In this document: one piece after another, positions 25,019-33,682 of the stretch | Layout: every line of letters begins with the position of its first letter | Numbering within the stretch: the first letter of the stretch is position 1 | From: a bacterium | Lineage (GTDB): Bacteria > Krumholzibacteriota > Krumholzibacteriia > JACNKJ01 | Assembly: GCA_024231955.1 (NCBI GenBank) | Contig: JAAEPZ010000512.1 | Location: 1 to 64,000 of the forward strand | DNA length: 64,000 nucleotides | Direction of reading: 5' to 3' | Program-made: the position numbers and the translations under genes | Notes under the pieces: generated by a model | What the model saw: only the letters and a program-made list of their open reading frames with translations | The model's database searches: none | Told to the model about the DNA's origin: nothing

Positions 25019-26194
25019 TCAGGGAAGATCGGTATGTCTGAGTCGGGGGATACACCTGCCGTCAAGGGTTATGTACTCTTTGTAAAGATCCCCGGTCAGG
25101 CAGGAATGTACCGGGCAGACGAACACGAGGCTGCCGATCCTCAGCCCCGCAGCGGAACCGGCGGGCAGCTCCACAACGCCATGCTCCTGGGAAAGGGAGA
25201 CCAGCGGCAAATCCCGACGTATCCTGCCGAGGCCGCCGCCTCCGGACTCCAGGAGATAGCCGAACACCTCACGCCCGCGCGTATCGGTGATGTACTCCTT
25301 CGCCAGATGCACGGCGCCGCCGTAGATCACCAGTCGTCCCGGCTCATCCCCGGATCCGGGAGCGGGATAGACACCGACGATGGGACAGGCGACAGCCACG
25401 GCGACATCATCCTCGACGCAGGTTCCCAGCGCCAGTTGAGAGAGATCATAGAAAACGAAGTTGCCGGGGCGGATCTCATCCAACCCCGGAAAGCTCTCCG
25501 CCAGGCTACAGGTGGGAGTGTCGCCGATCGACAGCAGGCAGGATTCGACACGCCGTCCCAGAACGACCTCCCGCACGCTGCTCATCCGGAATACCGATTC
25601 GGCGTGAATTTTCCTGATCGCAGCCGGTGAGTCGGCCCGATAGCTGTGGCCGCTGTGGGTGAGCAGACCACGGAAGGTGAAGCGACTCTCCTTTTCCACC
25701 GCGACCGCCAGATCGGCAATCCGCTCCTGTGACCCCCAGGGCAGACCGACACGGCCATACCCCACATCCACCTTGATCCAGATCGCCACGCGGTTGCGGA
25801 GACCGGCCTTGAGCCCACCCAGCGCCTGTTCGGAATCGATCAGCAGACCCAGATCGATGCGAGCGGCCAGAGCGTCCAGCCGTTTGAGTTCGCGGATGTT
25901 GGCGGGAAAAGCGATGGTGATGTCCCGCCAACCGTGATCGGCGAAGTACTCGGCCATCCCCGTCGAGGAGACGGTAATCGCCTTCACTCCACGCTCCCGG
26001 AACCACTCGCCGATCTCGGCGGATTGATGCGTCTTGAAGTGGGGCCGCAGCGACACGCCCGTAGTGCGTGCCTTTTCGATCATGAAGTCGATATTGGCCC
26101 GCACCCGCGCCTCGTCGAGCAGCAGCGTAGGCCGGTCGATGGCGTTGAATGAATTGAATGTAAATCCGCCAGTACTCACAGTCTCCCTCTCCAT
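25019..26194 (-). CDS. PLP-dependent D-threonine aldolase / D-serine dehydratase-like enzyme
   Basis: This is a fold-type III PLP enzyme, about 391 residues. The PLP lysine is in LRPHFKTHQSAEIG near residue 53. The barrel includes VAIWIKVDVGYGRVGL and LLTHSGHSYR. The C-terminal beta domain has the metal-site pair in VCPVHSCLTGDLY. Family members act on D-threonine, D-serine or related beta-hydroxy D-amino acids; the exact substrate is not determinable. It is 25 nt after gltX and probably in its operon. A GTG at 26179, preceded by GAGGGAGA, is an alternative start. Confidence 0.9.
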   Translation of the reverse strand: MERETVSTGGFTFNSFNAIDRPTLLLDEARVRANIDFMIEKARTTGVSLRPHFKTHQSAEIGEWFRERGVKAITVSSTGMAEYFADHGWRDITIAFPANIRELKRLDALAARIDLGLLIDSEQALGGLKAGLRNRVAIWIKVDVGYGRVGLPWGSQERIADLAVAVEKESRFTFRGLLTHSGHSYRADSPAAIRKIHAESVFRMSSVREVVLGRRVESCLLSIGDTPTCSLAESFPGLDEIRPGNFVFYDLSQLALGTCVEDDVAVAVACPIVGVYPAPGSGDEPGRLVIYGGAVHLAKEYITDTRGREVFGYLLESGGGGLGRIRRDLPLVSLSQEHGVVELPAGSAAGLRIGSLVFVCPVHSCLTGDLYKEYITLDGRCIPRLRHTDLP

Positions 26195-26219
26195 CGCATC
26201 AGGCCCCGCGACACCGCGG

Positions 26220-27680
26220 CTATTCGGCTTTCATTGCGCTGCGCAGGCGGGAGAGGACGACCTCCCGACCCAACAGTTCGGCGATTGCCGACAGGTCCGG
26301 CCCGTGCATGACTCCGGTCAACGCCACTCGGACCGGCATGAAGAGCCCCTTGCCCTTGGCGCCCACAGCCTTGCCCGTCTTCTTGACGGCTCTCTTGAAT
26401 TCAGCCGAGTTGAGCGGAGCATCGGGCGGCAGAGGCGCGCCCTCGGCATCCTCCGTGGGGGGCGTCGCCAGTCGCTCGGCCAGCGCGCCGAACAATTCGC
26501 CGTTGGCGAGCCACTCACGAGTCTCCTCATCCGGTTCGGGCAGGTCACCCCGCAGAGCCGCCAGTTGATCCGGGATCCCGGCCGCACAGTGGATCCGATC
26601 GAGCACGGCCTTGATCATCAACAGGCGACGTTCATCATCATCGTCAGGGAGGAAACGGCGCGCATCGGGCAACAACTCATCGGCGCCCGCTCCCCTGATC
26701 TTCACGCCGGACAGCCATTTCAATTTGGTATGGTCGAAAATCGCCGCGCTCTTGTGCACCCGCTCCAGCGAGAAGGCCTCGATCAATTCCGCTCGGGTCA
26801 TGTCTTCGCGATCATCGCCGGGATTCCAGCCCAGCAGCGCCAGATAGTTGACCAGCGCATCTGCGGGATAGCCCTGTTCGCGATAGCTCTCCACCGACGT
26901 GGCGCCATGCCGTTTGCTCAACTTGCTCCGATCCTCTCCGAGAATCATGGAGAGATGGGCGAAGCGCGGCACAGGCAAGCCCAGCGCCTCATAGATCACC
27001 ACCTGCCGCAGCGTGTTGGAGAGATGATCGTCACCGCGCACGACGTGGGTGATCCTCATCAGACCGTCATCGACCACGCAGGCGAAGTTGTAGATCGGCA
27101 TGCCGTCCTGCCGCAACAGGATGAAGTCCCCCACCATATCGGCGGGGAAGGTAACCTCGCCGCGGATGATGTCCTCGATCGTGATGTCGCGCAGGGGCAT
27201 GCGGAAACGGACGATGTGCGGCTCCGTCGCGGCCCGCCGCTCCGCCTCCGCCGGATCGATGGCGGCGCAGGTGCGATCGTAATGGGTGGCGAGACCGGCG
27301 GCCTTGGCGGCATCGCGTTTGGCGCTCAGGTCCTCGTCCGAACAGAAGCAGCGATAGGCCGCACCGGCATCGATCAACTGCCGGGTCTTGTCGCGGTAGA
27401 TATCGAGACGCTCGCTCTGCCGATAGGGTCCGCAATCGCCGGGGTTGTTCGGTCCCTCATCCCAATTCAGACCAAGCCAGCGCAGGCTCTCCACCAGTCC
27501 GTTTTCGCTCTCGACCGTGGAGCGCGCCTTGTCGGTATCCTCTATCCTCAGCACGAATGTACCGCCGACATGCCGTGCGAACAGCCAGTTGAACAATGCC
27601 GTGCGGGCCGTGCCCACATGGAGCATCCCCGTCGGGCTGGGGGCGAATCGGACCCTGATCTTTGTTGCGTCTGAACTCAT
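26220..27680 (-). CDS. gltX: Glutamyl-tRNA synthetase
   Basis: This class Ib synthetase charges tRNA-Glu; at 486 residues it has the family length. The HIGH-like motif is in RFAPSPTGMLHVGTARTALFN and the KMSKS-like motif is KLSKRHGATS. A zinc-binding motif of the CxC...YxxxC type is visible in YRCFCSDED and HYDRTC. The start codon overlaps the stop of ispDF (ATGA), indicating translational coupling. The downstream neighbour is the D-threonine-aldolase-like gene. Confidence 0.97.
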   Translation of the reverse strand: MSSDATKIRVRFAPSPTGMLHVGTARTALFNWLFARHVGGTFVLRIEDTDKARSTVESENGLVESLRWLGLNWDEGPNNPGDCGPYRQSERLDIYRDKTRQLIDAGAAYRCFCSDEDLSAKRDAAKAAGLATHYDRTCAAIDPAEAERRAATEPHIVRFRMPLRDITIEDIIRGEVTFPADMVGDFILLRQDGMPIYNFACVVDDGLMRITHVVRGDDHLSNTLRQVVIYEALGLPVPRFAHLSMILGEDRSKLSKRHGATSVESYREQGYPADALVNYLALLGWNPGDDREDMTRAELIEAFSLERVHKSAAIFDHTKLKWLSGVKIRGAGADELLPDARRFLPDDDDERRLLMIKAVLDRIHCAAGIPDQLAALRGDLPEPDEETREWLANGELFGALAERLATPPTEDAEGAPLPPDAPLNSAEFKRAVKKTGKAVGAKGKGLFMPVRVALTGVMHGPDLSAIAELLGREVVLSRLRSAMKAE

Positions 27681-28873
27681 GCGATCTCCTCCAGAGTGGC
27701 GACAGCCATCGCGGCCATCCCCTCACCGCGCCCCAGGGCGCCCATGCCTTCATTAGTGGTGGCCTTCACCGAAACGCAATCCAGGGGCAGCTCAAGCGCC
27801 TCCGCCAGATTGGCGCGTATCGCCTCGATGTGCGGCTGCAACTTCGGTTTCTCGGCCACCAGAGTGATATCCGTATGGCGGGGACGGAGACTCTTCCCGG
27901 TCAAAAGCTCCAACACCCGCGCCAGCAGTTTCATGCTGTCGGCGCCCCGCCAGGTGTCGTCGGTGTCGGGGAAATGCCGCCCGATGTCCCCCAGTGCGGC
28001 CGCACCAAGCAGGGCATCCATGAGCGCATGCACCAGCACGTCGGCGTCCGAGTGTCCGGCCAGCCCGCCGACAGCGCTCGGGATGGCAACGCCCCCCAGG
28101 ATCAGCGGCCGCTCCGCCGCAATACGATGGGAATCGAATCCCAGACCGGTTCGCACGACAGCCCCCTTGCCGGTGGCGGCGGAGGGTCCGAGCAGACGCT
28201 CCGCCTGTTGCAGGTCGGCGCCGGTTGTGATCTTTAAATTGTCCGGATCGCCGGGCACCTGCGCCGGGTGTATGCCCAGGGCCAGCACCAGGGTGCCGTC
28301 GTCGCCCGCGTTCGTCTCGCCCCGCTCCAGGGCTGCGGCGTGGGCTCGGCGCAGCAGGGGCAGTCGGAACAACTGCGGCGTCTGCACCCGTCCGAGCGAT
28401 TCGCGCTCGAGGATGGTGGTGATATGATCGTCAGCCAGCCGCACCATGGTATCGACCACAGGCAGCACGGGCACCAAAGCAGCCTGTTCACCCATCTCCC
28501 GCAGACGATTCAGCCAGCCGGGCAGAACCGATCCCGCAAACAGGGGACGTGCTGCGTCGTGCACCGCAACCCAGGCATCCTCATCGGGCACGGCAGCCAG
28601 GCCGCAGGCCACGGAGGCCTGACGCGAGTCGCCGCCCGCGACTATTATTGGTGTGAGGAGAGTCGTTTCAGCGATCAGGTCCGTCACTTCGGCCAGATCG
28701 GATTGCGGCACGACCAGGATCAACCTGTCGGCGTCGGCATGGCGGGCGAAGGTTTCAAGCGCCCACAACATCAGCGGTTTGCCGCCCAGGTGCAGATACT
28801 GCTTGGGACGGTCCCCCCCCAGGCGGCTGCCCGAGCCTCCCGCCAGGATAATGCTCCAGAAGTTCATATTCAT
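27677..28873 (-). CDS. ispDF: Bifunctional IspD-IspF (MEP isoprenoid pathway)
   Basis: This is a fused enzyme catalysing two non-adjacent MEP pathway steps: CTP-dependent cytidylylation of MEP (IspD, residues 1-235) and formation of the 2,4-cyclodiphosphate (IspF, residues 240-398). IspD signs are LAGGSGSRLGGDRPKQY and VAVHDAARPLF. IspF signs are the metal site GFDSHR, GHSDADVLVHALMDALLGA, DTDDTWRGADS and the C-terminal KATTNEGMGALGRGEG. I start at the ATG at 28873; 28867 is also possible. Its stop overlaps the gltX start by 4 nt. Confidence 0.95.
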   Translation of the reverse strand: MNMNFWSIILAGGSGSRLGGDRPKQYLHLGGKPLMLWALETFARHADADRLILVVPQSDLAEVTDLIAETTLLTPIIVAGGDSRQASVACGLAAVPDEDAWVAVHDAARPLFAGSVLPGWLNRLREMGEQAALVPVLPVVDTMVRLADDHITTILERESLGRVQTPQLFRLPLLRRAHAAALERGETNAGDDGTLVLALGIHPAQVPGDPDNLKITTGADLQQAERLLGPSAATGKGAVVRTGLGFDSHRIAAERPLILGGVAIPSAVGGLAGHSDADVLVHALMDALLGAAALGDIGRHFPDTDDTWRGADSMKLLARVLELLTGKSLRPRHTDITLVAEKPKLQPHIEAIRANLAEALELPLDCVSVKATTNEGMGALGRGEGMAAMAVATLEEIA

Positions 28874-28953
28874 GGCGTGGAATCTAACACAGGGGGACGT
28901 GATAGTCACCCCCTCACAGGCTTGACCTTGCGGAGTGGGGGGGAATGGAAAAT

Positions 28954-28981
28954 CTGGAGGCCGAATCCTTTCGACCTCCAG
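28954..28981 (-). terminator. Probable terminator downstream of flagellin
   Basis: CTGGAGG and CCTCCAG pair, with partial extension, on the minus strand and are followed by ATTTTCC. It lies about 70 nt after the flagellin stop codon. The T-run is short, so this is only moderately convincing. Confidence 0.5.
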
Positions 28982-29048
28982 GACCCCGGATCAACGAACA
29001 GAGGGGGGATTCTGCTCAACGGGATTTTCTACATAACCTTCAACCACC

Positions 29049-30485
29049 TCACTTCAATAAACTGAGAACAAGTTGACTGCCCATATTCGCATGCGCCAGC
29101 ATCATGGCCCCCTGCTGCTGGAACGTTGAGAATTTGACGAAGTTGGTCCACTCGGAGGCAATATCCGTATCGGCGATCGTCGAGTTGGCCGCGGTCAGGT
29201 TTTCGAACGAAACCCTGAGATTGTTGATACCCGATTCCAGCGTGGTTGACTGGAAGGAGCCCACCTCGGCGCGCATCGTACTCACCTGACTGATCGCCTG
29301 GTCAATTATCTCGATCGCGTCGGAGGCTCCGGCGACGCTGGTGACATCTATCTCACCCAGGTCGGCGAACATGTTGTCCCCGCCCAAAGTATCCAGACCC
29401 GTCCCCAGATTCGCGGAATCAACGCTGTCCAAAGCGATGCTCGTGGTCTGGCCTGCGTTGGCGCCGACCTGAAAGACCAACTGATTATTGGTGACCAGCA
29501 CTTCCCCTGCGGAACCGACGGCCGCATCGGTTTGCACCTGCAGACCCTCGGCCGCGGAGCCTTCGACACCGGTCAGAGTTGCGCCGGAACCCGTGGCCTG
29601 GTGGCTAACGCCACTATTGACGAAGTGCCCCTCGATGTCGGCGCCGGTACCGCTGTCGCCGGCACCTGCGGCAAACCCGCTCTGGCTGCCGTCACCGGCC
29701 GCCAGGCTGGAGCTGACGGTGAAATCGCCCGCACTGCCGAACATCGAACTGGTCAAGGTGACGTTCGTGCCATCGGTCGAGGCGATCAGATCGGTCGTGT
29801 CGGTAGTCGCATTGATCTTGTCCACGATCGTCTGGGCATCATCACCCGCCAGCAAATCGACATCCACGACGGCGCCCGCGCTGGTGATGGTCAGTGTCTC
29901 ATCCGCCGCAATACCGGCAATGGGTCCCGAATTGGTCGTGGCCACGGCGGCCTGCGTCGCCTGAGTGTCCACAACCACTTCGAAAGTGTCGCTCGCGGTC
30001 GCGGTGGTTCCATCGAGAAACGTAACATCGCCCGAAGTGACGGTGCCCTGAACGCCGCTGCTGCCATCAAGCAGATTCACAGTGCCGAACTGCGTGTTGG
30101 CCGCAGTACTGTCGATGGAGTCGAGTGAGGATTGAATCTCCGCCTGCATCACGGCCAGGTCCTCGCTGGAGTGAGTACCGCTGTTGGCGGCATCGACGGC
30201 GATCTCTCGCATCGCAAGAAGCTGAGCATGCACCTCGCTCAAGCCCGAGTCGGCGGACTGGAGCATGCTCACGGCCCGCTCGCTGTTTTCGATAGCCTGA
30301 TTGATGCCGCCCATCTGAGCGCGCATCGTCATAGAGATGATCAGACCGGCGGGATTATCCGCCGCCCTGTTGATTTTGGAGCCGGAACTCAGTCTCTCCA
30401 TAGACTTCGCCCAACTATTCTGATTGCCGTTCATCACACGCCAGACATTGTTAGCTGCCGTGTTGCTGTTGATCCGGAAGGACAT
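29049..30485 (-). CDS. fliC: Flagellin
   Basis: This filament subunit is exported by the flagellar type III apparatus. I start at the ATG at 30485 (MSFRINSNTAANNVWRVMN, 478 residues), preceded by AAGGGGG. Conserved D0/D1 helices are visible at the N-terminus (SMERLSSGSKINRAADNPAGLIIS; EDLAVMQAEIQSSLDSIDSTAANTQFG) and C-terminus (ISQVSTMRAEVGSFQSTTLESGINNLRVSFENL; FVKFSTFQQQGAMMLAHAN). Residues 170-370 form the variable, Ala/Thr/Gly-rich, surface-exposed region. I found no convincing sigma-28 or sigma-54 promoter upstream. Confidence 0.96.
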   Translation of the reverse strand: MSFRINSNTAANNVWRVMNGNQNSWAKSMERLSSGSKINRAADNPAGLIISMTMRAQMGGINQAIENSERAVSMLQSADSGLSEVHAQLLAMREIAVDAANSGTHSSEDLAVMQAEIQSSLDSIDSTAANTQFGTVNLLDGSSGVQGTVTSGDVTFLDGTTATASDTFEVVVDTQATQAAVATTNSGPIAGIAADETLTITSAGAVVDVDLLAGDDAQTIVDKINATTDTTDLIASTDGTNVTLTSSMFGSAGDFTVSSSLAAGDGSQSGFAAGAGDSGTGADIEGHFVNSGVSHQATGSGATLTGVEGSAAEGLQVQTDAAVGSAGEVLVTNNQLVFQVGANAGQTTSIALDSVDSANLGTGLDTLGGDNMFADLGEIDVTSVAGASDAIEIIDQAISQVSTMRAEVGSFQSTTLESGINNLRVSFENLTAANSTIADTDIASEWTNFVKFSTFQQQGAMMLAHANMGSQLVLSLLK

Positions 30486-30780
30486 GGGCAACAACCCCCT
30501 TGATTCGCCCACATGCCTCCATTGAAACAAAACCCCTACACCATCTTGGCCGCATTTCCGCAATACACAAGGACCATATTACATTTTGTGCCGAACGGAC
30601 CTCGCCGCATCCGGTCGCGTCCGACAGCACGGAATCGGCACCCGCAATTCCACGCCGGGGCAGGCCATCCGCCGTTCTTGCCGATGGAATCCATTACCTA
30701 TGGTCACCTCTGGTGGTGAAGACAGACGATTCACCTCCCGGAGGGTACGATGAGGTTGCGCGTGTGTGGGGATATGCGTC
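30486..30780. other. Flagellin upstream region
   Basis: This non-coding stretch between the flagellin start and the terminator of the response-regulator gene should carry the flagellin promoter. A TAATAT hexamer reads on the minus strand at 30576-30581, but without a matching -35 box. I see nothing else. Confidence 0.35.
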
Positions 30781-30814
30781 AAAAAAAAACGAGACCCCCA
30801 AGCTCAGGGTCCCG
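30781..30814 (-). terminator. Strong intrinsic terminator of the CheY-like gene
   Basis: On the minus strand CGGGACCC pairs with GGGGTCTCG (one G-T pair) around TGAGCTTG. Nine T residues follow. It lies 31 nt after the stop codon of the gene at 30845. Confidence 0.9.
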
Positions 30815-30844
30815 AGTGATCGAGGTGTGTCTCCGATCGGCTCC

Positions 30845-31270
30845 CTATTTCAGAAGCATCTCCAGCATGGCTTCGGAGTCGACAAGTTCAAGATCGTGGA
30901 GGTGTTTGAGCAGATCCTTCTTTTTGATCGGCTTGGTGATATAAGCGTCGCATTGCCCCTTGAACGCCTTGAACATGTTCTCCTTCACATCGGCAGCCGA
31001 GATCATGATGATCTTTGCCCGTTTCGAGTTCGGAATGCCTGCTTCCTCTTCACTCTTTCTGATCTCGACAAGCGCCGTCTGGCCGTCCATCTCAGGCATC
31101 ATGATATCCATGCAAATGAGATTGTACGGTTTGCCCTCTTGCAGGCTTTTATGCACAAACTCGACTGCAAGTTTGCCGTTGACCACCGCATCGCATTCAC
31201 CGAATGGGCAAATGTACTTCTGCAGAACTTCAACATTCATCCTGCTATCTTCAACAATGAGCGTGTGCAT
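30845..31270 (-). CDS. Single-domain CheY-like response regulator
   Basis: This is a 141-residue receiver with no output domain. The acidic pocket appears in LIVEDSR, the phospho-acceptor Asp in ICMDIMMPEMDGQ, the switch Ser in IIMISAADV and the Lys in YITKPIKK. I start at the ATG at 31270 (MHTLIVEDSRMN) because AGGAGG precedes it. It sits upstream of flagellin on the same strand but is separated from it by a strong terminator, so it has its own unit. No histidine kinase is adjacent. A motility role is possible but not shown. Confidence 0.92.
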   Translation of the reverse strand: MHTLIVEDSRMNVEVLQKYICPFGECDAVVNGKLAVEFVHKSLQEGKPYNLICMDIMMPEMDGQTALVEIRKSEEEAGIPNSKRAKIIMISAADVKENMFKAFKGQCDAYITKPIKKKDLLKHLHDLELVDSEAMLEMLLK

Positions 31271-31599
31271 CCACGTATCCTCCTGATTACCAATCACCCG
31301 GAATTCCGGATAGCTCCGTCAGTCAGTTCGGCTGTTGCTTGTGCGTTATGGAAAAAGGGTGCCAATGGGTATTGTGCGATGGATATCGAAGGGGATTGGG
31401 GACTTTATCCCTCACACGCATCCAGGACGTTCGGGACAGCTGAACAATGATCAGGATGTACTCCGTCAAGTAACGACCAGTAGACGATAACTGCCGGTTC
31501 TTCCCTGAATCTGGGATCGGATCGATGTACCTCAACCTCCCAATGCGCACACCCTAATGCACATTTCACAAGAGGTGGGAAATATAAGCCCAAGGAGCT
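31271..31599. other. Intergenic region upstream of the CheY-like gene
   Basis: This stretch of about 330 bases holds the CheY-like gene's ribosome site at its left end and presumably its promoter. No repeat, RNA gene or convincing ORF was seen. Confidence 0.35.
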
Positions 31600-31782
31600 T
31601 CAAATATGTCTGACAATCTTCTTGCCGTTCAGCTTGCGTGTAACTATTTGCATGTCATCCTTGTCTATCTCAGCAGCGGGATCGAGCAGGAGTGCCAATA
31701 TGGCGTCCTTCGCCTCCGGGTCGAGCCTGAAGCCAACCTCGATCCCGCGCTTTACTCCACGACATTCAGACGGATTTTTCAT
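31600..31782 (-). CDS. Small hypothetical protein (doubtful)
   Basis: This is a 60-codon open frame on the symporter's strand, 69 nt downstream of it. The product is basic with a helical middle (DPEAKDAILALLLDPAAEID) and a basic end (TRKLNGKKIVRHI). The frame can be read a few codons further upstream (SGDRGVVA before the Met) with no better start. No ribosome site is evident and I recognise no family. It could be the degraded end of a larger gene. Confidence 0.3.
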   Translation of the reverse strand: MKNPSECRGVKRGIEVGFRLDPEAKDAILALLLDPAAEIDKDDMQIVTRKLNGKKIVRHI

Positions 31783-31851
31783 AGCGACAACACCACGATC
31801 ACCGCTGAAATGCTAGAAACCGATCCCCTTGCCGATTGCCGGCCCCTGAGC

Positions 31852-33663
31852 TCAGATCTTCATCTTCCGCCAGGCTCGCCGCAAAGCCAGAGTGGCGCCG
31901 GCACCCACAAAGAGCAGGCAGACGCCCATCCCCAGTTTGCCGTAGAGGAAATTCCCGGTGGAGAAGAGCACCGCGTAGACCGCCAGGCAGGCCAGCACCA
32001 TGCAGAGCAGGCCCTGCGGCAGGGTCCAACCACCTTCGCTCACATCAATCGTTTCGCCCGCCTCCGCAGCCTCTTCGCGCACCTTGCGCCAACCCGGTCC
32101 CCCAGGTTGGGCCAGACGACAGAAGGATCTGAGCCGCGAGTCGGTTGTCGGACGTGCTGCAAAGGTCGCGATGAGCCAGGCGCCGGTGGTGACCCCCACA
32201 CCGATGACGAACTTCCAGGAATCGGCCAGAATCATATCCGGGAGAACCCGATCGTGAATGAGGTGAAAATAGATGGCAATGATGAAGGAGACCACCATCG
32301 CCGTGATTTCACTCCACGCGTTGATCCGCCACCAGAACCAGCGAAGGATGAACAGCAACCCCGTGCCCGCGCCTATCTGCAACAGAATCTGAAAAGCCTG
32401 CAGAGCATTTTGCAGCATCAGCGCCAGGAGCGCCGCGAGCAGCATCATGACCACCGTCGAAATTCGCCCCACGAAAACCAGCCGCCGTTCGCTCGCCCCG
32501 GGGTCGATGAACCGTTTGTAGAAATCGTTGACCACATAGGATGATCCCCAGTTGAGATGGGTCGAGATCGTGGACATATACGCGGCGATCAGAGAGGCGA
32601 GGACCAGACCGAGGAGGCCGTGAGGTAAATAGGTCAGCATCGCCGGATAGGCCAGGTCGTGGCCGATCTTGTCCGCGGGGATGTGCGGAAAAGCGGTTTG
32701 CAGAGACTGCAGGTCGGGGAAGATGATCAGCGAGCAGAGCGCCACGAGGATCCAGGGCCAGGGGCGCAAAGCATAGTGAGCCGCGTTGAAGAACAGCGTG
32801 GCTCCGACGGCGTTCTTCTCATCCTTCGCCGCCAGCATCCTCTGCGCGACATACCCACCGCCACCAGGCTCCGAGCCGGGATACCAGGAGGCCCACCACT
32901 GCACCGTCAGGGGGATCAGGAAAACGAAGATCAGCGTGTCGCGCGAAGCCGCATCGGTGAAGTTGATCGCGGGGATCATATCCAGCTTCCCCGCAACTGC
33001 CGGATGGGTGAGCATCCCGGTGAGGCCGCCCACCTCCGGCAGACGCAGGGCCACCACAGCTGCGGCGGCGGCACCGATCATAGCCACGCTGAAAAGGAGA
33101 AAGTCGGTCAGCAACACCCCCCGGAAACCGCCGAGCGTGCTGAAGATGACAGTCACGACCGCAGCAATGGAGAGCGTCTGGATCGGGCTGAGATCCATCA
33201 TCACCGCGCCGATCTTGATCGCCGCCAACGAGACGGCACCCATGATCATGATGTTGAAGAAGATGCCCAGATACAGTGCGCGGAAACCACGGAGAAAGGC
33301 GGCGCTGCGACCGCTGTAGCGCAGTTCGTAGAACTCCACATCGGTGAGAACGCCGATCCGCCGCCAGAGTCGCGCGTAGACGAACACCGTCAACATGCCG
33401 GTGAGCAGGAACGCCCACCAAACCCAATTGCCCGCAACGCCGTTTTTCCTCACGATGTCGGTGACGAGATTGGGCGTATCGGTCGAAAAGGTGGTGGCCA
33501 CCATCGACATGCCCAGCAACCACCATGGCATCTTTCTGCCCGAGAGGAAGAATTCCGATGTGCTCTTTCCCGCTTGTCTGGTCACCCAGATACCGACCGA
33601 CAGAGCGACGCAAAAGAATCCGATGATGAAGATCCAGTCAACAGCAAGCAGTTCCACGAGCAT
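31852..33663 (-). CDS. Sodium:solute symporter (SSS family)
   Basis: This 603-residue inner-membrane transporter has about 13-14 hydrophobic helices. The SSS hallmarks are GKSTSEFFLSGRKMPWWLLGMSMVATTFSTDTPNLV at the N-terminus (two adjacent pieces) and the central VVTVIFSTLGGFRGVLLTDF. The C-terminal AYMSTISTHLNWGSSYVVNDFYKRFI is also typical of the family. It couples Na+ entry to uptake of a sugar or other solute. It starts 19 nt after a NahK-like kinase gene and is probably the importer for that pathway. The substrate is inferred from context only. Confidence 0.93.
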   Translation of the reverse strand: MLVELLAVDWIFIIGFFCVALSVGIWVTRQAGKSTSEFFLSGRKMPWWLLGMSMVATTFSTDTPNLVTDIVRKNGVAGNWVWWAFLLTGMLTVFVYARLWRRIGVLTDVEFYELRYSGRSAAFLRGFRALYLGIFFNIMIMGAVSLAAIKIGAVMMDLSPIQTLSIAAVVTVIFSTLGGFRGVLLTDFLLFSVAMIGAAAAAVVALRLPEVGGLTGMLTHPAVAGKLDMIPAINFTDAASRDTLIFVFLIPLTVQWWASWYPGSEPGGGGYVAQRMLAAKDEKNAVGATLFFNAAHYALRPWPWILVALCSLIIFPDLQSLQTAFPHIPADKIGHDLAYPAMLTYLPHGLLGLVLASLIAAYMSTISTHLNWGSSYVVNDFYKRFIDPGASERRLVFVGRISTVVMMLLAALLALMLQNALQAFQILLQIGAGTGLLFILRWFWWRINAWSEITAMVVSFIIAIYFHLIHDRVLPDMILADSWKFVIGVGVTTGAWLIATFAARPTTDSRLRSFCRLAQPGGPGWRKVREEAAEAGETIDVSEGGWTLPQGLLCMVLACLAVYAVLFSTGNFLYGKLGMGVCLLFVGAGATLALRRAWRKMKI

Positions 33664-33682
33664 CCCTTTCGTTGCTCCACCC

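Noticed and set aside
30486..30600. Sigma-54 or sigma-28 promoter for flagellin
   Set aside because: The nearest candidate has GG and GC elements 12 nt apart instead of 10, and no TAAA/GCCGATAA pair was found.
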